64,000 bases of DNA from Bacteroidales bacterium (GTDB lineage: Bacteria > Bacteroidota > Bacteroidia > Bacteroidales > F082). Shown here in pieces: positions 15,609-24,216 of the stretch. The stretch's first letter is position 1. Each line of letters opens with the position of its first letter. A program made the translations under genes and the position numbers. The stretch covers positions 186,001-250,000 of the forward strand of contig JAFYNJ010000008.1 of the NCBI GenBank assembly GCA_017549805.1. The letters are read 5' to 3'. The notes below the pieces were generated by a model. It had not been told where the DNA came from and ran no database searches. It saw nothing but the letters and a program-made list of their open reading frames with translations.

Positions 15609-17621
15609 ATGAGAGAGGAAAAAGAATCAATTACAATCTTTGAAGATTTGTACGACGGCTTTAGTCGCTATAGTAAAGATTTCAAGCATGCTTACTCAAT
15701 TCCTGAAGATTGTGGGTGTTATAGATTACAAGATGGATGTAAGACTCTAGAATTAAAAGGGGAAGAATCCATGTGTAGTGAGCTGATTTTACCTCAATCA
15801 TTTGCTGCTTTTTATGCAGATAGCATGTTATGTCTTCCCTATTTAAGGAAAATCACCGCATATTCTGAATTCCATTTTTGTGATGAAAATGGTCTTATAG
15901 GAGGTTTTGGAAAGTATGTGAATAATTCAAAAATAGAGGAGATTTGCGTATTACCATGGCTGGTTGACATGTACAAAAGACGGCTAGATACAAGAGCCAT
16001 CAAAGTCACTCCTATTCCTGACAATCTTGCCAATCAATTCACCATTTCAAACAGCATTGGTCTTACAACTAGCATGGATGGGAAGATTTTGGTTAAAGTA
16101 GATAGGAAAATCAAAGTCCTTGAAATACCTGTTGAAATTGAACGAATTGCTGCTACTGCATTTGACAATGGTAATTCAATTGAAAAAATTGTGATTTTGG
16201 GTGATTCCGAAGACTATCACAAAGATCGCAATGATAGAATTGATTTTGATAAAGAAACTATAAATGCCTTAAACAAGGTTGAGGCAATAGTCTTTCAAGG
16301 CCCACAGCATACGTCTTTCTATAATGAAATACCAAACCTAAAGACTGTCATTTTTCCACTATGGAATTACAGTCACTTTTGTTTTAGGGGTAGCGAAGCG
16401 GAGTGTGCTGGCATCCATCCATTTGAGATAAAAGCGCAAAACTTTTCTTCTGTAGAACTAGTTGAGGAAGATGGAATCATTTACAGCAAAGATGGTAAGT
16501 ATTTAGTATCAGGGGTTGATTGTAAGTCGAAATCCATCCGTATAAAAGATGGTGTTGAAGAAATCTTCCAATATGCATTTTGTTCCAATTTGGCAATAGA
16601 AGAAGTGTACATACCGCGCTCTGTTACTAAAGTTGGAACTTGTGTATTCAAATCATGTGTCAATATTAAAAAGATAGTTTTTAACTTTGATTCGGTTACA
16701 GAGGGTATAGAACATGCTTTTTTCACTTACTCCGATAATATCCATTTTTATCTTCCTAACTCTTTTTTATCTAATAGTATTACATATCAATACGAAAAAC
16801 TTCATAATCAATTTAGAAGTATGGTGTTGGGTGCCTTGACGGAAAAACATGTAAAAGACAATCCAAAGAATGTTGTTGTACATACCTTGCCAAATTATCC
16901 AGGAGAAGTCTCTATAGACGAGGAGACCGGTATGGTATATGATGAAAAGGGAGAAGTTTTCGTTGGAGTATTAAAAGAGAAAGCCAATAACATCATTAAT
17001 CTTTCGTTATCAAATTACATAAAAGATATTTATGAATCTGCTTTTTCTTATTTGTCAGCAGTTGAGGAAATCGTAGTCCCTCGCGGTTTCGATGTAGTAC
17101 GTTTATATGAGCTAGCCCAAAATTGTCCTAAATTGAAAACTATAGATTCAGGGGAAGAACAAATTATGATCGAAAATGGTGTTGTTTATTCCAAAGGATT
17201 CAAGGATGTCATAACAGTATCTAAAGGTATAAAGATAACAAGTTTTGTCTGTAAAGAAGGTGTAGAAGCAATCGGATCTTCGGCGTTTGAAGGTCATATA
17301 GAATTAGTAAAAATACAACTGCCACATACAATAAATACAATTGGCGATAATGCTTTTGCCAATACAGGATTAACGGATGTTTCCTTCCCAGAATCTCTGA
17401 AAAAGTTAGGGGAGGACGTGTTCTGTTCTTGTTCACTTTCTGCGGTTGTGTTTGAGGGTAAAGCACCAGATGGATTTAACGCTTTCGATGGGGCTAAATT
17501 TACGCCATCCGCATACATTTTAGTCCAAAAAGCATATAAAGATGCATTTGTCAATTCTTATCCGAAACTAAAGCGCTTAATTAAAACACCATTGCCGAAA
17601 TGGCTTAGTTGGTTGAATTGA
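15609..17621 (+). CDS. BspA-like leucine-rich repeat protein without signal peptide
   Basis: 670 residues, AT-rich. Several LRR_5/BspA-type units are visible, for example GVEAIGSSAFEGH, TINTIGDNAFANTGL and SLKKLGEDVFCSCS near the C-terminus, plus VEEIFQYAFCSNLAIEEV mid-protein, each an 'I..AF..c..L..v..P' repeat. Unlike surface BspA proteins there is no signal peptide, lipobox or T9SS tail, so it is probably cytoplasmic. The N-terminal ~180 residues are not recognised. A membrane-protein gene follows 30 bp later and may form a two-gene unit. LRR_5 proteins are usually protein-binding; a role cannot be assigned. Confidence 0.82.
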   Translation: MREEKESITIFEDLYDGFSRYSKDFKHAYSIPEDCGCYRLQDGCKTLELKGEESMCSELILPQSFAAFYADSMLCLPYLRKITAYSEFHFCDENGLIGGFGKYVNNSKIEEICVLPWLVDMYKRRLDTRAIKVTPIPDNLANQFTISNSIGLTTSMDGKILVKVDRKIKVLEIPVEIERIAATAFDNGNSIEKIVILGDSEDYHKDRNDRIDFDKETINALNKVEAIVFQGPQHTSFYNEIPNLKTVIFPLWNYSHFCFRGSEAECAGIHPFEIKAQNFSSVELVEEDGIIYSKDGKYLVSGVDCKSKSIRIKDGVEEIFQYAFCSNLAIEEVYIPRSVTKVGTCVFKSCVNIKKIVFNFDSVTEGIEHAFFTYSDNIHFYLPNSFLSNSITYQYEKLHNQFRSMVLGALTEKHVKDNPKNVVVHTLPNYPGEVSIDEETGMVYDEKGEVFVGVLKEKANNIINLSLSNYIKDIYESAFSYLSAVEEIVVPRGFDVVRLYELAQNCPKLKTIDSGEEQIMIENGVVYSKGFKDVITVSKGIKITSFVCKEGVEAIGSSAFEGHIELVKIQLPHTINTIGDNAFANTGLTDVSFPESLKKLGEDVFCSCSLSAVVFEGKAPDGFNAFDGAKFTPSAYILVQKAYKDAFVNSYPKLKRLIKTPLPKWLSWLN

Positions 17622-17650
17622 GAAAAACTATTGCCACAACACCATAAAAG

Positions 17651-18409
17651 ATGAAAGTAACTGTAGTAACTATAAAAGTATTATTGTGGGTAACAGTAAG
17701 TAGTTTCATATTTACTATTCCGCTAACATTTTACAATGATTATTGCGGAAGTTGGGCTGTTCAGTGGACCAATGCTATTTTAGTTGGCGTGTTTGCTAGT
17801 TCACTTGTTGTTTTAATAAATGAGTATGTTAGGTATAAACATTTGAAGGGTGGTGTTGAATCGGATTTGTACTACAATCTATCATTATTATATTTAAAGT
17901 TGAGAACAGCTATATCCGTCATTGACAAGTCTTATAAGGAGCCACAGCCGCAATTAACGAGAGCATTCTTACATCCTCAAACAGAAGAAATCAATAATTG
18001 TAACGAAAAGTTGAGACGTGATATAGGAGAATATTGCACTATACACAGGAACGAAGTATCAAGAGAAGCAGATGCTTTTTTCATACAAACCCTTCCTGGT
18101 TTAATAAATACTCTTTTTGCACTAAGAGAAATCGAAGTGGCAATAATAGAAGATACCTTTGATATCCAAAATAGTAATATTGAATCCTTTAGACAATATC
18201 GTTGTGGTCATACAGAAAAGTACATAGAACAACCGATTCATATAACAGCAACTTCATCTCACACCAATTTAGCATTACAAAAAGTTAAGAGCTTTATCAA
18301 CGATGAGTTGCTTGATTCATTAGAATCATTCCTAATCACTATCTCAAAAATTCCAAGCAATAATTTTGACTGGGAAAAAGATAAAGAACGGATAATGGCA
18401 CTCGTATAA
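17651..18409 (+). CDS. hypothetical membrane protein
   Basis: 252 residues, not recognised. Two N-terminal hydrophobic helices (about 5-28 and 38-60, the latter TNAILVGVFASSLVVLI) are followed by a soluble, helix-rich C-terminal domain of about 190 residues facing one side of the membrane. AT-rich like the preceding LRR gene and 30 bp downstream of it, so the two are likely co-transcribed; tandem hairpins end the unit. No catalytic motif is visible. Confidence 0.7.
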   Translation: MKVTVVTIKVLLWVTVSSFIFTIPLTFYNDYCGSWAVQWTNAILVGVFASSLVVLINEYVRYKHLKGGVESDLYYNLSLLYLKLRTAISVIDKSYKEPQPQLTRAFLHPQTEEINNCNEKLRRDIGEYCTIHRNEVSREADAFFIQTLPGLINTLFALREIEVAIIEDTFDIQNSNIESFRQYRCGHTEKYIEQPIHITATSSHTNLALQKVKSFINDELLDSLESFLITISKIPSNNFDWEKDKERIMALV

Positions 18410-18490
18410 ACAGGGGCATAAGACATACTAAAACAGAATTTGAGCGTGCTGTTTTTTTCGGCTTCCACGGTGTGATAGCCCTACATCGTC

Positions 18491-18517
18491 AAAACTGCTA
18501 CAGGCGGTAGCAGTTTT
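18491..18517 (+). terminator. hairpin AAAACTGCTAC/GTAGCAGTTTT
   Basis: An 11-bp perfect stem, the first of two look-alike hairpins 24 bp apart downstream of the LRR/membrane unit. Confidence 0.65.
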
Positions 18518-18541
18518 CAAATAACTCGAAAGACGGAAATG

Positions 18542-18571
18542 AAAACTGCAACGGCCGTTGCAGTTTTTAAA
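18542..18571 (+). terminator. hairpin AAAACTGCAAC/GTTGCAGTTTT
   Basis: A second 11-bp stem nearly identical to the one at 18491 but with compensated changes (TA to AA, TA to TT), ending in T-rich sequence. Probably the main terminator. The rest of the 18.4-18.7 kb gap is AT-rich with a promoter. Confidence 0.7.
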
Positions 18572-18683
18572 ATTCGACATAGAAAATCTCTCAAAAACAT
18601 ACTTAATTTTACTATTTCAACACAATTAGTATTAATAATTAATTTTTTTCATTGAAACTCTTGCGATAATGGTAAAATAATCC

Positions 18684-18691
18684 TATCTTTG
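18684..18691 (+). promoter_or_regulatory. promoter of the SDH-type protease gene
   Basis: -7 box TATCTTTG with an upstream TTG at 18661 at the expected -33 spacing. It overlaps a TTG (18689) that opens the frame, so translation must begin at ATG 18710. Confidence 0.7.
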
Positions 18692-18709
18692 CAGGAAAAC
18701 ATAACAATT

Positions 18710-19915
18710 ATGGCAAGCATATTAAACGAATACATCTCCAAGCAATGGGGTGTGTTAGAATATAAGAACGAACTTAGATCATTAATTCAGAAGTATAACA
18801 CATTAACGCATCGCAATCTGTTTATCTACGCAGCTGACTTTAACAAAGGAAGACGAGGGATTGACGTAAGCTTGATGCAAGATGATTTCTATACCATTCA
18901 AGATATCCTTCGGGAATCTGACAAAAAGCAGATCGATGTCTATCTTGAAACACCTGGAGGTAGTGGAGAAGCCGCCGAGGAAATCGCCAAATTTCTTCAT
19001 AAGAAATTCGATGAAGTCAACTTTATCATTGCAGGCGAAGCCAAAAGTGCAGGTACAATCCTAGCATTATCAGGAGATAACATCTACATGTGTGATACTG
19101 GTAGTCTAGGACCAATCGATGCCCAAATCAAAATCGGACGTTCTGTGGTTTCTGCATATGATTATAAAGAATGGATTGAAGAAAAAAGAAAAGAAGCCGC
19201 TACCACTGGGAGATTAAATCCTTTTGATGCCATTATGATAGCTCAGATTTCTCCTGGCGAGATCTATGGTGTGACTAATTCTCTGGACTTCGCAAAAATT
19301 CTTGTTCAAGACTGGTTGGTGAAATACAAGTTCAAGAGTTGGAAGATCACCCAATCTTCCCGAAAACCAGTCACCAAAGAGATGAAACAACAACGTGCCG
19401 CTGAGATAGCCGACTATTTGTGCAAACATACGGCATGGAAAACTCACGGCAGGTCATTAAAGATTGATGACCTTAAAGAATTGCTGCAAATCGAAAATAT
19501 TGATGACACCCCCGCCCTTGCAAACATAGTTTATAGAATAAAAACAATAATTCGATTGATTTTTGATTCATCAACCGATTATAAATTGTATTTTTGGGAC
19601 GATTTTCATTTAGCAAGAACCGCCTCTGTGGCCAATGCCAATATGCCAATAACATCCATCCCCAGTAAAAACCAACAAATTGAACAAGCTGTATTAACTA
19701 TCACCTGCCCAAAATGCGGAAAAAAACATGAGATTCAGGGTTATTTTGACATTACAAGCGATGCCATAAAAAGATTAAAACTACCGACCAACAATAAAGT
19801 TCAAGATAATGACGTTTTAATATGTGATGGTTTTGGTTGCGGTTTCCATATTGATCTAAAACCTATCAAGAATCAAATTGAAACCCAAGCAAAAAAGAAA
19901 GTGACATTCAAATAA
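18710..19915 (+). CDS. SDH-family (ClpP/S49-fold) serine protease with C-terminal zinc ribbon
   Basis: 401 residues from MASILNEYISKQWG. Residues about 30-260 match the serine dehydrogenase proteinase (SDH_sah) family of ClpP-fold enzymes: YLETPGGSGEAAEEIAKFL, then GEAKSAGTILALSGDNIYM, whose SAGT serine is the expected nucleophile, then GSLGPIDAQI. No signal peptide or TM segment, so cytoplasmic. The C-terminal ~70 residues carry CPKCGKKH and CDGFGCGFH, a likely zinc ribbon that may recruit substrate. AT-rich accessory block; own promoter. Similar stand-alone proteases occur in mobile and defence regions, but that role is inference here. Confidence 0.8.
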   Translation: MASILNEYISKQWGVLEYKNELRSLIQKYNTLTHRNLFIYAADFNKGRRGIDVSLMQDDFYTIQDILRESDKKQIDVYLETPGGSGEAAEEIAKFLHKKFDEVNFIIAGEAKSAGTILALSGDNIYMCDTGSLGPIDAQIKIGRSVVSAYDYKEWIEEKRKEAATTGRLNPFDAIMIAQISPGEIYGVTNSLDFAKILVQDWLVKYKFKSWKITQSSRKPVTKEMKQQRAAEIADYLCKHTAWKTHGRSLKIDDLKELLQIENIDDTPALANIVYRIKTIIRLIFDSSTDYKLYFWDDFHLARTASVANANMPITSIPSKNQQIEQAVLTITCPKCGKKHEIQGYFDITSDAIKRLKLPTNNKVQDNDVLICDGFGCGFHIDLKPIKNQIETQAKKKVTFK

Positions 19916-19925
19916 TAATAAGCAA

Positions 19926-20117
19926 GTGAAGACAGGCAATAACAGTTCAAATGTAATCATGCAGTTTATTTGCGACACCAAGGACGGCAAATACACCTCA
20001 GAAAAACCCGACCTGACGCAAATCACATACGCAAGACTAGACATCCAAGAAAGCAGCGCACCAACTGTTTTCGACGATTGCTTTGATGAAGTTGTGCTGT
20101 ATGGGGTTTCGCAATGA
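19926..20117 (+). CDS. small hypothetical protein downstream of the protease
   Basis: 63 residues from a GTG start (an internal ATG at 19959 is an alternative), beginning 10 bp after the protease stop on the same strand. Acidic, no TM segment, no known domain. It may be a translationally linked partner, or a chance ORF; it is followed directly by the 28-bp palindrome terminator, which fits a two-gene transcript. Confidence 0.4.
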   Translation: MKTGNNSSNVIMQFICDTKDGKYTSEKPDLTQITYARLDIQESSAPTVFDDCFDEVVLYGVSQ

Positions 20118-20143
20118 ATCTAAGAAATCCTTATTATCCTATT

Positions 20144-20178
20144 GTAGAGACGTGCCTCGGCGCGTCTCTACTTTTTTA
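20144..20178 (+). terminator. 28-bp palindrome, copy 2, acting as terminator
   Basis: Arms GTAGAGACG and CGTCTCTAC (20144-20171) followed by TTTTTT on the plus strand. Confidence 0.82.
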
Positions 20179-20251
20179 TGGTCAGCCGTTTTTGTTCATA
20201 AATAAATTTGCCTTTATCCAACGAAAAGCAATGTATTTCCGAAGAATGCGT

Positions 20252-20259
20252 TATTTTTG
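20252..20259 (+). promoter_or_regulatory. -7 box for the vWA lipoprotein gene
   Basis: TATTTTTG, 28 nt before ATG 20288. It rules out the upstream in-frame start at 20114, which would also translate the palindrome. Confidence 0.65.
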
Positions 20260-20287
20260 CATAAGAAACCATCATATCCGCAATATC

Positions 20288-21379
20288 ATGAAAAGAAATC
20301 TGATGCTTATAGCAGCCCTGCTGCTGACCACCTTGATGACAAGTTGTTTCAAGGACAAGCCCGACACCAGCAAACAAGGCCTCTACATCGGTATCATCGG
20401 CTTCAATGATGAAGTCCATTCCAAGAAGCTTACATTGCTCAACAACAACTCCAAGGAGGAGATGAAAGATTTCATCAACGAACTCACCATGGAGAACGGC
20501 ACCATCCTGTATCATGCCGTCAACACGGCACTCGACAAGATTGATGCCATCACCCCACCGGAGGATCTCATCAATGTCTCCATCATCACCTTTACCGACG
20601 GTCTCGACCAAGGCTCCTACAAGTTGAACGACCATTATAGCAATGGTGAGGACTATCTGATTGGGGTCAGCAACCGCATCAGAAACGGCTCCATTGGCGA
20701 CAACCACGTTCCGATTTCAGCCTATTCCATCGGAGTCAAAGGCGCTGACGTGAGCAACGAGGCCACTTTTACGCAGAGTCTGGAAAAGCTTTCAAGCGAC
20801 CCGCGCCATAATGTATTTCTGGTTGACAACATGGTTCAAGTCGGTGAGATCTTCTCTAACATCGCCCAAGATCTTTATCATCAGAGTTCCACATGGGATG
20901 TCACACTGAAGACTCCCGCCCCCGAACCGGGCACCAGAATCCGCTTTACCTTCGACAATGTCAACAATGCCGAAGATTCGCAGAAATATATTGAAGGTGT
21001 CTTCTCGACCGAAAACAACATCGACATCTTCACCAACATTGTCTATATGGGACTTCAGGATTGCGGAACGGTCATCTATCCCGACTCGGAGGGCATCTTC
21101 ACGGTGTTCACTTTCAACAATCTGCTGACTGAGGACGGTGCACAGGTCTATACCACTAACACGAAGCAATGGATGTGGGACGAGAGCATTCAAAAATGGA
21201 CCAACAACAGCGAATTCACCCCATCAGGCAATACCAACGTACAAGAGGAATTCAAGAGCGCCTTGGTCATGCTGGTTCTCGACTGCTCCAGCTCACTGGG
21301 CAGCGACTTCCAAAACGTGAAGAGCGCCGCCTGCCAGTTCATCGAAACGCTTAATGGCAATACTCACCAAGGGAATTAA
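20288..21379 (+). CDS. lipoprotein with an apparently circularly permuted von Willebrand A domain
   Basis: 363 residues; signal peptide and lipobox TLMTSC (Cys20). Residues 32-200 read as a vWA domain that starts at strand 2: GLYIGIIGFNDEV, the MIDAS threonine in NGTILYHAV (T72), the MIDAS aspartate in IITFTDGLDQG (D104), then YSIGVKG and a last helix. The missing first strand and helix with the DxSxS metal motif appear at the very C-terminus as LVMLVLDCSSSLGSDF (D332/S334/S336). Residues about 205-320 form a beta-rich insert. The last 29 nt overlap the convergent dehydrogenase gene. Probably periplasmic or surface adhesion/scaffold; partner unknown. Confidence 0.78.
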   Translation: MKRNLMLIAALLLTTLMTSCFKDKPDTSKQGLYIGIIGFNDEVHSKKLTLLNNNSKEEMKDFINELTMENGTILYHAVNTALDKIDAITPPEDLINVSIITFTDGLDQGSYKLNDHYSNGEDYLIGVSNRIRNGSIGDNHVPISAYSIGVKGADVSNEATFTQSLEKLSSDPRHNVFLVDNMVQVGEIFSNIAQDLYHQSSTWDVTLKTPAPEPGTRIRFTFDNVNNAEDSQKYIEGVFSTENNIDIFTNIVYMGLQDCGTVIYPDSEGIFTVFTFNNLLTEDGAQVYTTNTKQWMWDESIQKWTNNSEFTPSGNTNVQEEFKSALVMLVLDCSSSLGSDFQNVKSAACQFIETLNGNTHQGN

Positions 21380-22271
21380 TAACGATGCCCAGCCTGAGCT
21401 CAAACGCTTCCTCGGTGGCGAAACCGATGTGGGGCAACATGACCAGGTTGGGAGCGTCAAACAGTGGATGATCCTTTTTCAACGGCGGCTCGGTGCCATA
21501 CACATCGGTGGCGGCACCGGCAATGATCCCCGACTTCAAAGCAACAGCGAGGGCTTGTTCATTGACGACAGGTCCTCGCGCTGTATTAATAAGGATGGCT
21601 GAAGGCTTCATCAACTTCAGTTCCTTTTCGTTAATGAAGTCGCGGGTCTCATTGTTCAACGCAATATGCAGGGTAACGATATCGGATTCCTTCAAAAGGG
21701 TCTCCTTATCCACGAAGGTCACGCCCTCAACGGTCTTAGGCGTGCGGTTCCAAGCTAACACCTTACAGCCAAAGGCATTGGCCAGTTTAGCCACGCGTTG
21801 GCCGATGTTGCCCATACCGATGATGCCAACGGTCTTGCCGCCAATCTCACGGCCCGGCATGATGCCCTTACGCTGGCACTCACGGGTGATGCGGTCGTTC
21901 TCCACCACCTTGCGGTACACATCCACCATCATGGCGATGGCAAGTTCCGCAACAGCTTCAGTAGAATAGCCAGCAGCGTTCTTCACAATAATGCCGCGGC
22001 GCTGACATTCCTCCATGTCGATATGATCCAAACCCGTAAAAGCGATGGAAAGCATCTTCAAGTTAGGACAGGCGTCCAGGAAGTCCTTCCTCAAAGGAAT
22101 ATTGCTCTCGACGATGGCCTCGGCACCTTCGGCGCGACGCTTCAGTTCATCGATGTTTTCGTTACGATCAGGATAAACGACCACTTCATGGCCTTGTGCC
22201 TTCAATCCGGCGCAAGCCTCTTCAATCAGGCTGACCTTCAGCCCAAGGGGTTCAAGGAATACGATTTTCAT
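21351..22271 (-). CDS. D-2-hydroxyacid dehydrogenase (NAD-dependent)
   Basis: 306 residues. The Rossmann motif GIIGMGNIGQRV is near 145. The catalytic triad of the D-isomer dehydrogenase family is visible: Arg in NTARGPVV, Glu in YGTEPPL, His in MLPHIGFAT. The N-terminal substrate domain resembles SerA/phosphoglycerate dehydrogenase-like enzymes, but the ACT/regulatory C-terminus is absent, so this is a short-form reductase of uncertain substrate. It has its own -7 box. The 3' end overlaps the vWA gene by 29 nt. Confidence 0.9.
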   Translation of the reverse strand: MKIVFLEPLGLKVSLIEEACAGLKAQGHEVVVYPDRNENIDELKRRAEGAEAIVESNIPLRKDFLDACPNLKMLSIAFTGLDHIDMEECQRRGIIVKNAAGYSTEAVAELAIAMMVDVYRKVVENDRITRECQRKGIMPGREIGGKTVGIIGMGNIGQRVAKLANAFGCKVLAWNRTPKTVEGVTFVDKETLLKESDIVTLHIALNNETRDFINEKELKLMKPSAILINTARGPVVNEQALAVALKSGIIAGAATDVYGTEPPLKKDHPLFDAPNLVMLPHIGFATEEAFELRLGIVINSLGEYCH

Positions 22272-22288
22272 ATTTCAAAAAGTTTTCG

Positions 22289-22296
22289 CAAAGATA
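22289..22296 (-). promoter_or_regulatory. -7 box for the D-2-hydroxyacid dehydrogenase
   Basis: Minus strand TATCTTTG, 18 nt before the start codon and just past the LytTR regulator stop. Confidence 0.65.
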
Positions 22297-22300
22297 AGAT

Positions 22301-23059
22301 TTATTCCGCAAACCAAGTCTTGAATTCCCCAACGCGAGCCTTGCTGACGATGATCTTCTCGGGCACGGGAACGGTGAGATTGACTGCAAGCTTGTTGCCG
22401 AACCAGATCGACATGTCTTTAACAGCGTTACGCGAGATGATGAACTGCCGGTTGGCACGGAAAAACAGCTCCGGATCCAACTGCGCCATGATGTCGTCCA
22501 AGGTCTGGTTGAGATAATAGGTGTGTCCATCCATGGCTATCGCCTTCACCGTCTTGGTGTCGATATAGATGTAGGCGATATTGCTGACCGCCAACGGAAT
22601 CAACTTGTCGCGCTCTGGCAGCAGGAAACAAGTTTTGTATTTCTTCTTGAGGCTCCCCATCTGTGCCAAAAGACCTTCCAAAGAGGCTTTGTTAGGACCG
22701 GAGGTAAGGCTTTTGAACTTGTTCAAAGCCCGCTCCAAATCAGCCTTGTTAATGGGTTTCAGAAGGTAGTCGATGCTATTGACCTCAAAAGCCTTCAAGG
22801 CATATTCATCGTAGGCTGTGGTGAAGATGATCGGACAGGTGATTTCCACCTTCTCGAAGATGGCAAAAGAAGATCCGTCGGCCAGATGAATGTCCATGAA
22901 GACCAAGTCGGGCATGCCATTCTCTTCGAACCATTCCACGCTCTCCTCGATGGTTTGCAGGACGGTCACGATTTCCATTTCGGGGTTGAGTTCCTGGACC
23001 AACGACTGCAAGGCCTGTGCGGCTACACTCTCGTCTTCGATAATGATCGCTTTCATCAT
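22301..23059 (-). CDS. LytTR-family response regulator
   Basis: 252 residues. The receiver domain (1-120) has the acidic pair in IIIEDES and the phospho-acceptor D56 in LVFMDIHLADG. A LytTR DNA-binding domain occupies about 150-250 (PLAVSNIAYIYIDTKTVKAI, FFRANRQFIISRNAVKDM). It is 3 bp downstream of its cognate LytS-type kinase, so the pair is a two-gene operon. Target genes are not evident. Confidence 0.94.
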   Translation of the reverse strand: MMKAIIIEDESVAAQALQSLVQELNPEMEIVTVLQTIEESVEWFEENGMPDLVFMDIHLADGSSFAIFEKVEITCPIIFTTAYDEYALKAFEVNSIDYLLKPINKADLERALNKFKSLTSGPNKASLEGLLAQMGSLKKKYKTCFLLPERDKLIPLAVSNIAYIYIDTKTVKAIAMDGHTYYLNQTLDDIMAQLDPELFFRANRQFIISRNAVKDMSIWFGNKLAVNLTVPVPEKIIVSKARVGEFKTWFAE

Positions 23060-23062
23060 GCT

Positions 23063-24139
23063 TCACGATTGAGGTTCAACAAGGGGCAAAGTTACCATAA
23101 ATACACGACCGTCGTTGACAATCTCCACGTTTTTGTCCCACTTCAGCCGATAACGCTCCGTGAGATTGGCCAAGCCTATGCCATTGCCCGGTTCCTCCAT
23201 AATCTTGGGTTGGACGGGATTCGACACCTTTAAGAGGCCTTCTTCCGTGGTCATGATGCTAACCTCCAATGGCTGCTTACCACTGATCACATTATGTTTG
23301 ATGGCGTTTTCCACCAGACCTTGGACAGACAATGGAAGCATTTGATAATCATTGTATTTTGGATTAATCCGAAAATCGAAATGAAGGTTCTCACCGTATC
23401 GGATCTGCATCAGATTGCAATAAGCCTGAACGCCTTGCAATTCCTGCTCCAAGGTGACCACCTCCTTGTTCTGCAAGGTGGAACGCAACACTTGGGAGAG
23501 TTCCTGCACATAACCCTTGGCTTTTTCGGCATCGACATTGATGAGCGATTGCAAAGTGTTCAAAGAGTTGAACATGAAGTGCGGATCCATCTGGCTCTTG
23601 AGCGCCTCATAATGTGTAGTGATGTTCTCAGCCCTCAACGATTCGTTCTCCACGGCGATCTGGTTGCGCTCATGCAAGGTCTTCAACAGCTGCACGATCA
23701 AGATCACGATAGCAGTCAACAGGAAGTCTTTCACCAAGCCATCCCGAATCATTCTCGGCATGAAACCCGGTTTCGGCTCAACATAATCCAACCAAATGGG
23801 AATAAACGTGATCAACAGACTAAACGCCCCGGTAATCAACAGCGACCCCAAAATAATCCAAATCAGCCGTATATAGTTTTTCTTGAAATTCACCTGAAGC
23901 AGTCTCCTATTGTAAAGGAAGACACAAAAAACCATAAAAAAGCTGTACGCCGTGAAAGTCAAAACCCTAAGGAAATTGAACTTTCCGGCCGGCATGGGCT
24001 TAGGCTCGGAGTAGAACAATGTGTTGCCAAAGAAAGCCGACAGCGAGAAGAGCAGATGGAAGCCCACGCTGATGGCCAAAGACAACAGCAGGATGTTCTT
24101 CATGGAGAGAAAAGGAAGGGTGTTATTACGCTTGATCAT
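23063..24139 (-). CDS. LytS-type sensor histidine kinase
   Basis: 358 residues. Four hydrophobic segments in residues ~10-160 form the membrane sensor. A coiled linker leads to the His_kinase (PF06580) motif SQMDPHFMFNSLNTLQSL with the phospho-accepting His near 212, and a HATPase with the N-box LVENAIKHN and the G-box GNGIGLANLTERY. It phosphorylates the adjacent LytTR regulator. A -7 box lies 4 nt before the ATG, so the mRNA may be nearly leaderless. Confidence 0.94.
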   Translation of the reverse strand: MIKRNNTLPFLSMKNILLLSLAISVGFHLLFSLSAFFGNTLFYSEPKPMPAGKFNFLRVLTFTAYSFFMVFCVFLYNRRLLQVNFKKNYIRLIWIILGSLLITGAFSLLITFIPIWLDYVEPKPGFMPRMIRDGLVKDFLLTAIVILIVQLLKTLHERNQIAVENESLRAENITTHYEALKSQMDPHFMFNSLNTLQSLINVDAEKAKGYVQELSQVLRSTLQNKEVVTLEQELQGVQAYCNLMQIRYGENLHFDFRINPKYNDYQMLPLSVQGLVENAIKHNVISGKQPLEVSIMTTEEGLLKVSNPVQPKIMEEPGNGIGLANLTERYRLKWDKNVEIVNDGRVFMVTLPLVEPQS

Positions 24140-24143
24140 AGCG

Positions 24144-24151
24144 CAAAGATA
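24144..24151 (-). promoter_or_regulatory. -7 box of the LytS/LytTR operon
   Basis: Minus strand TATCTTTG ending 4 nt before ATG 24139. Confidence 0.65.
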
Positions 24152-24216
24152 CGCAATCCTAAAACCTTTTTATGTAACAAATGGACGAAATGGGGAAAAA
24201 CGCCGTTGAAACGCAC

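Noticed and set aside
18689-18709. TTG start for the SDH protease
   Set aside because: It lies within the -7 box TATCTTTG, so it cannot be transcribed; ATG 18710 follows.
20114-20287. 58-codon N-terminal extension of the vWA lipoprotein
   Set aside because: Translates the 28-bp palindrome (peptide ETCLGASLLFY) and the promoter; the signal peptide starts at 20288.
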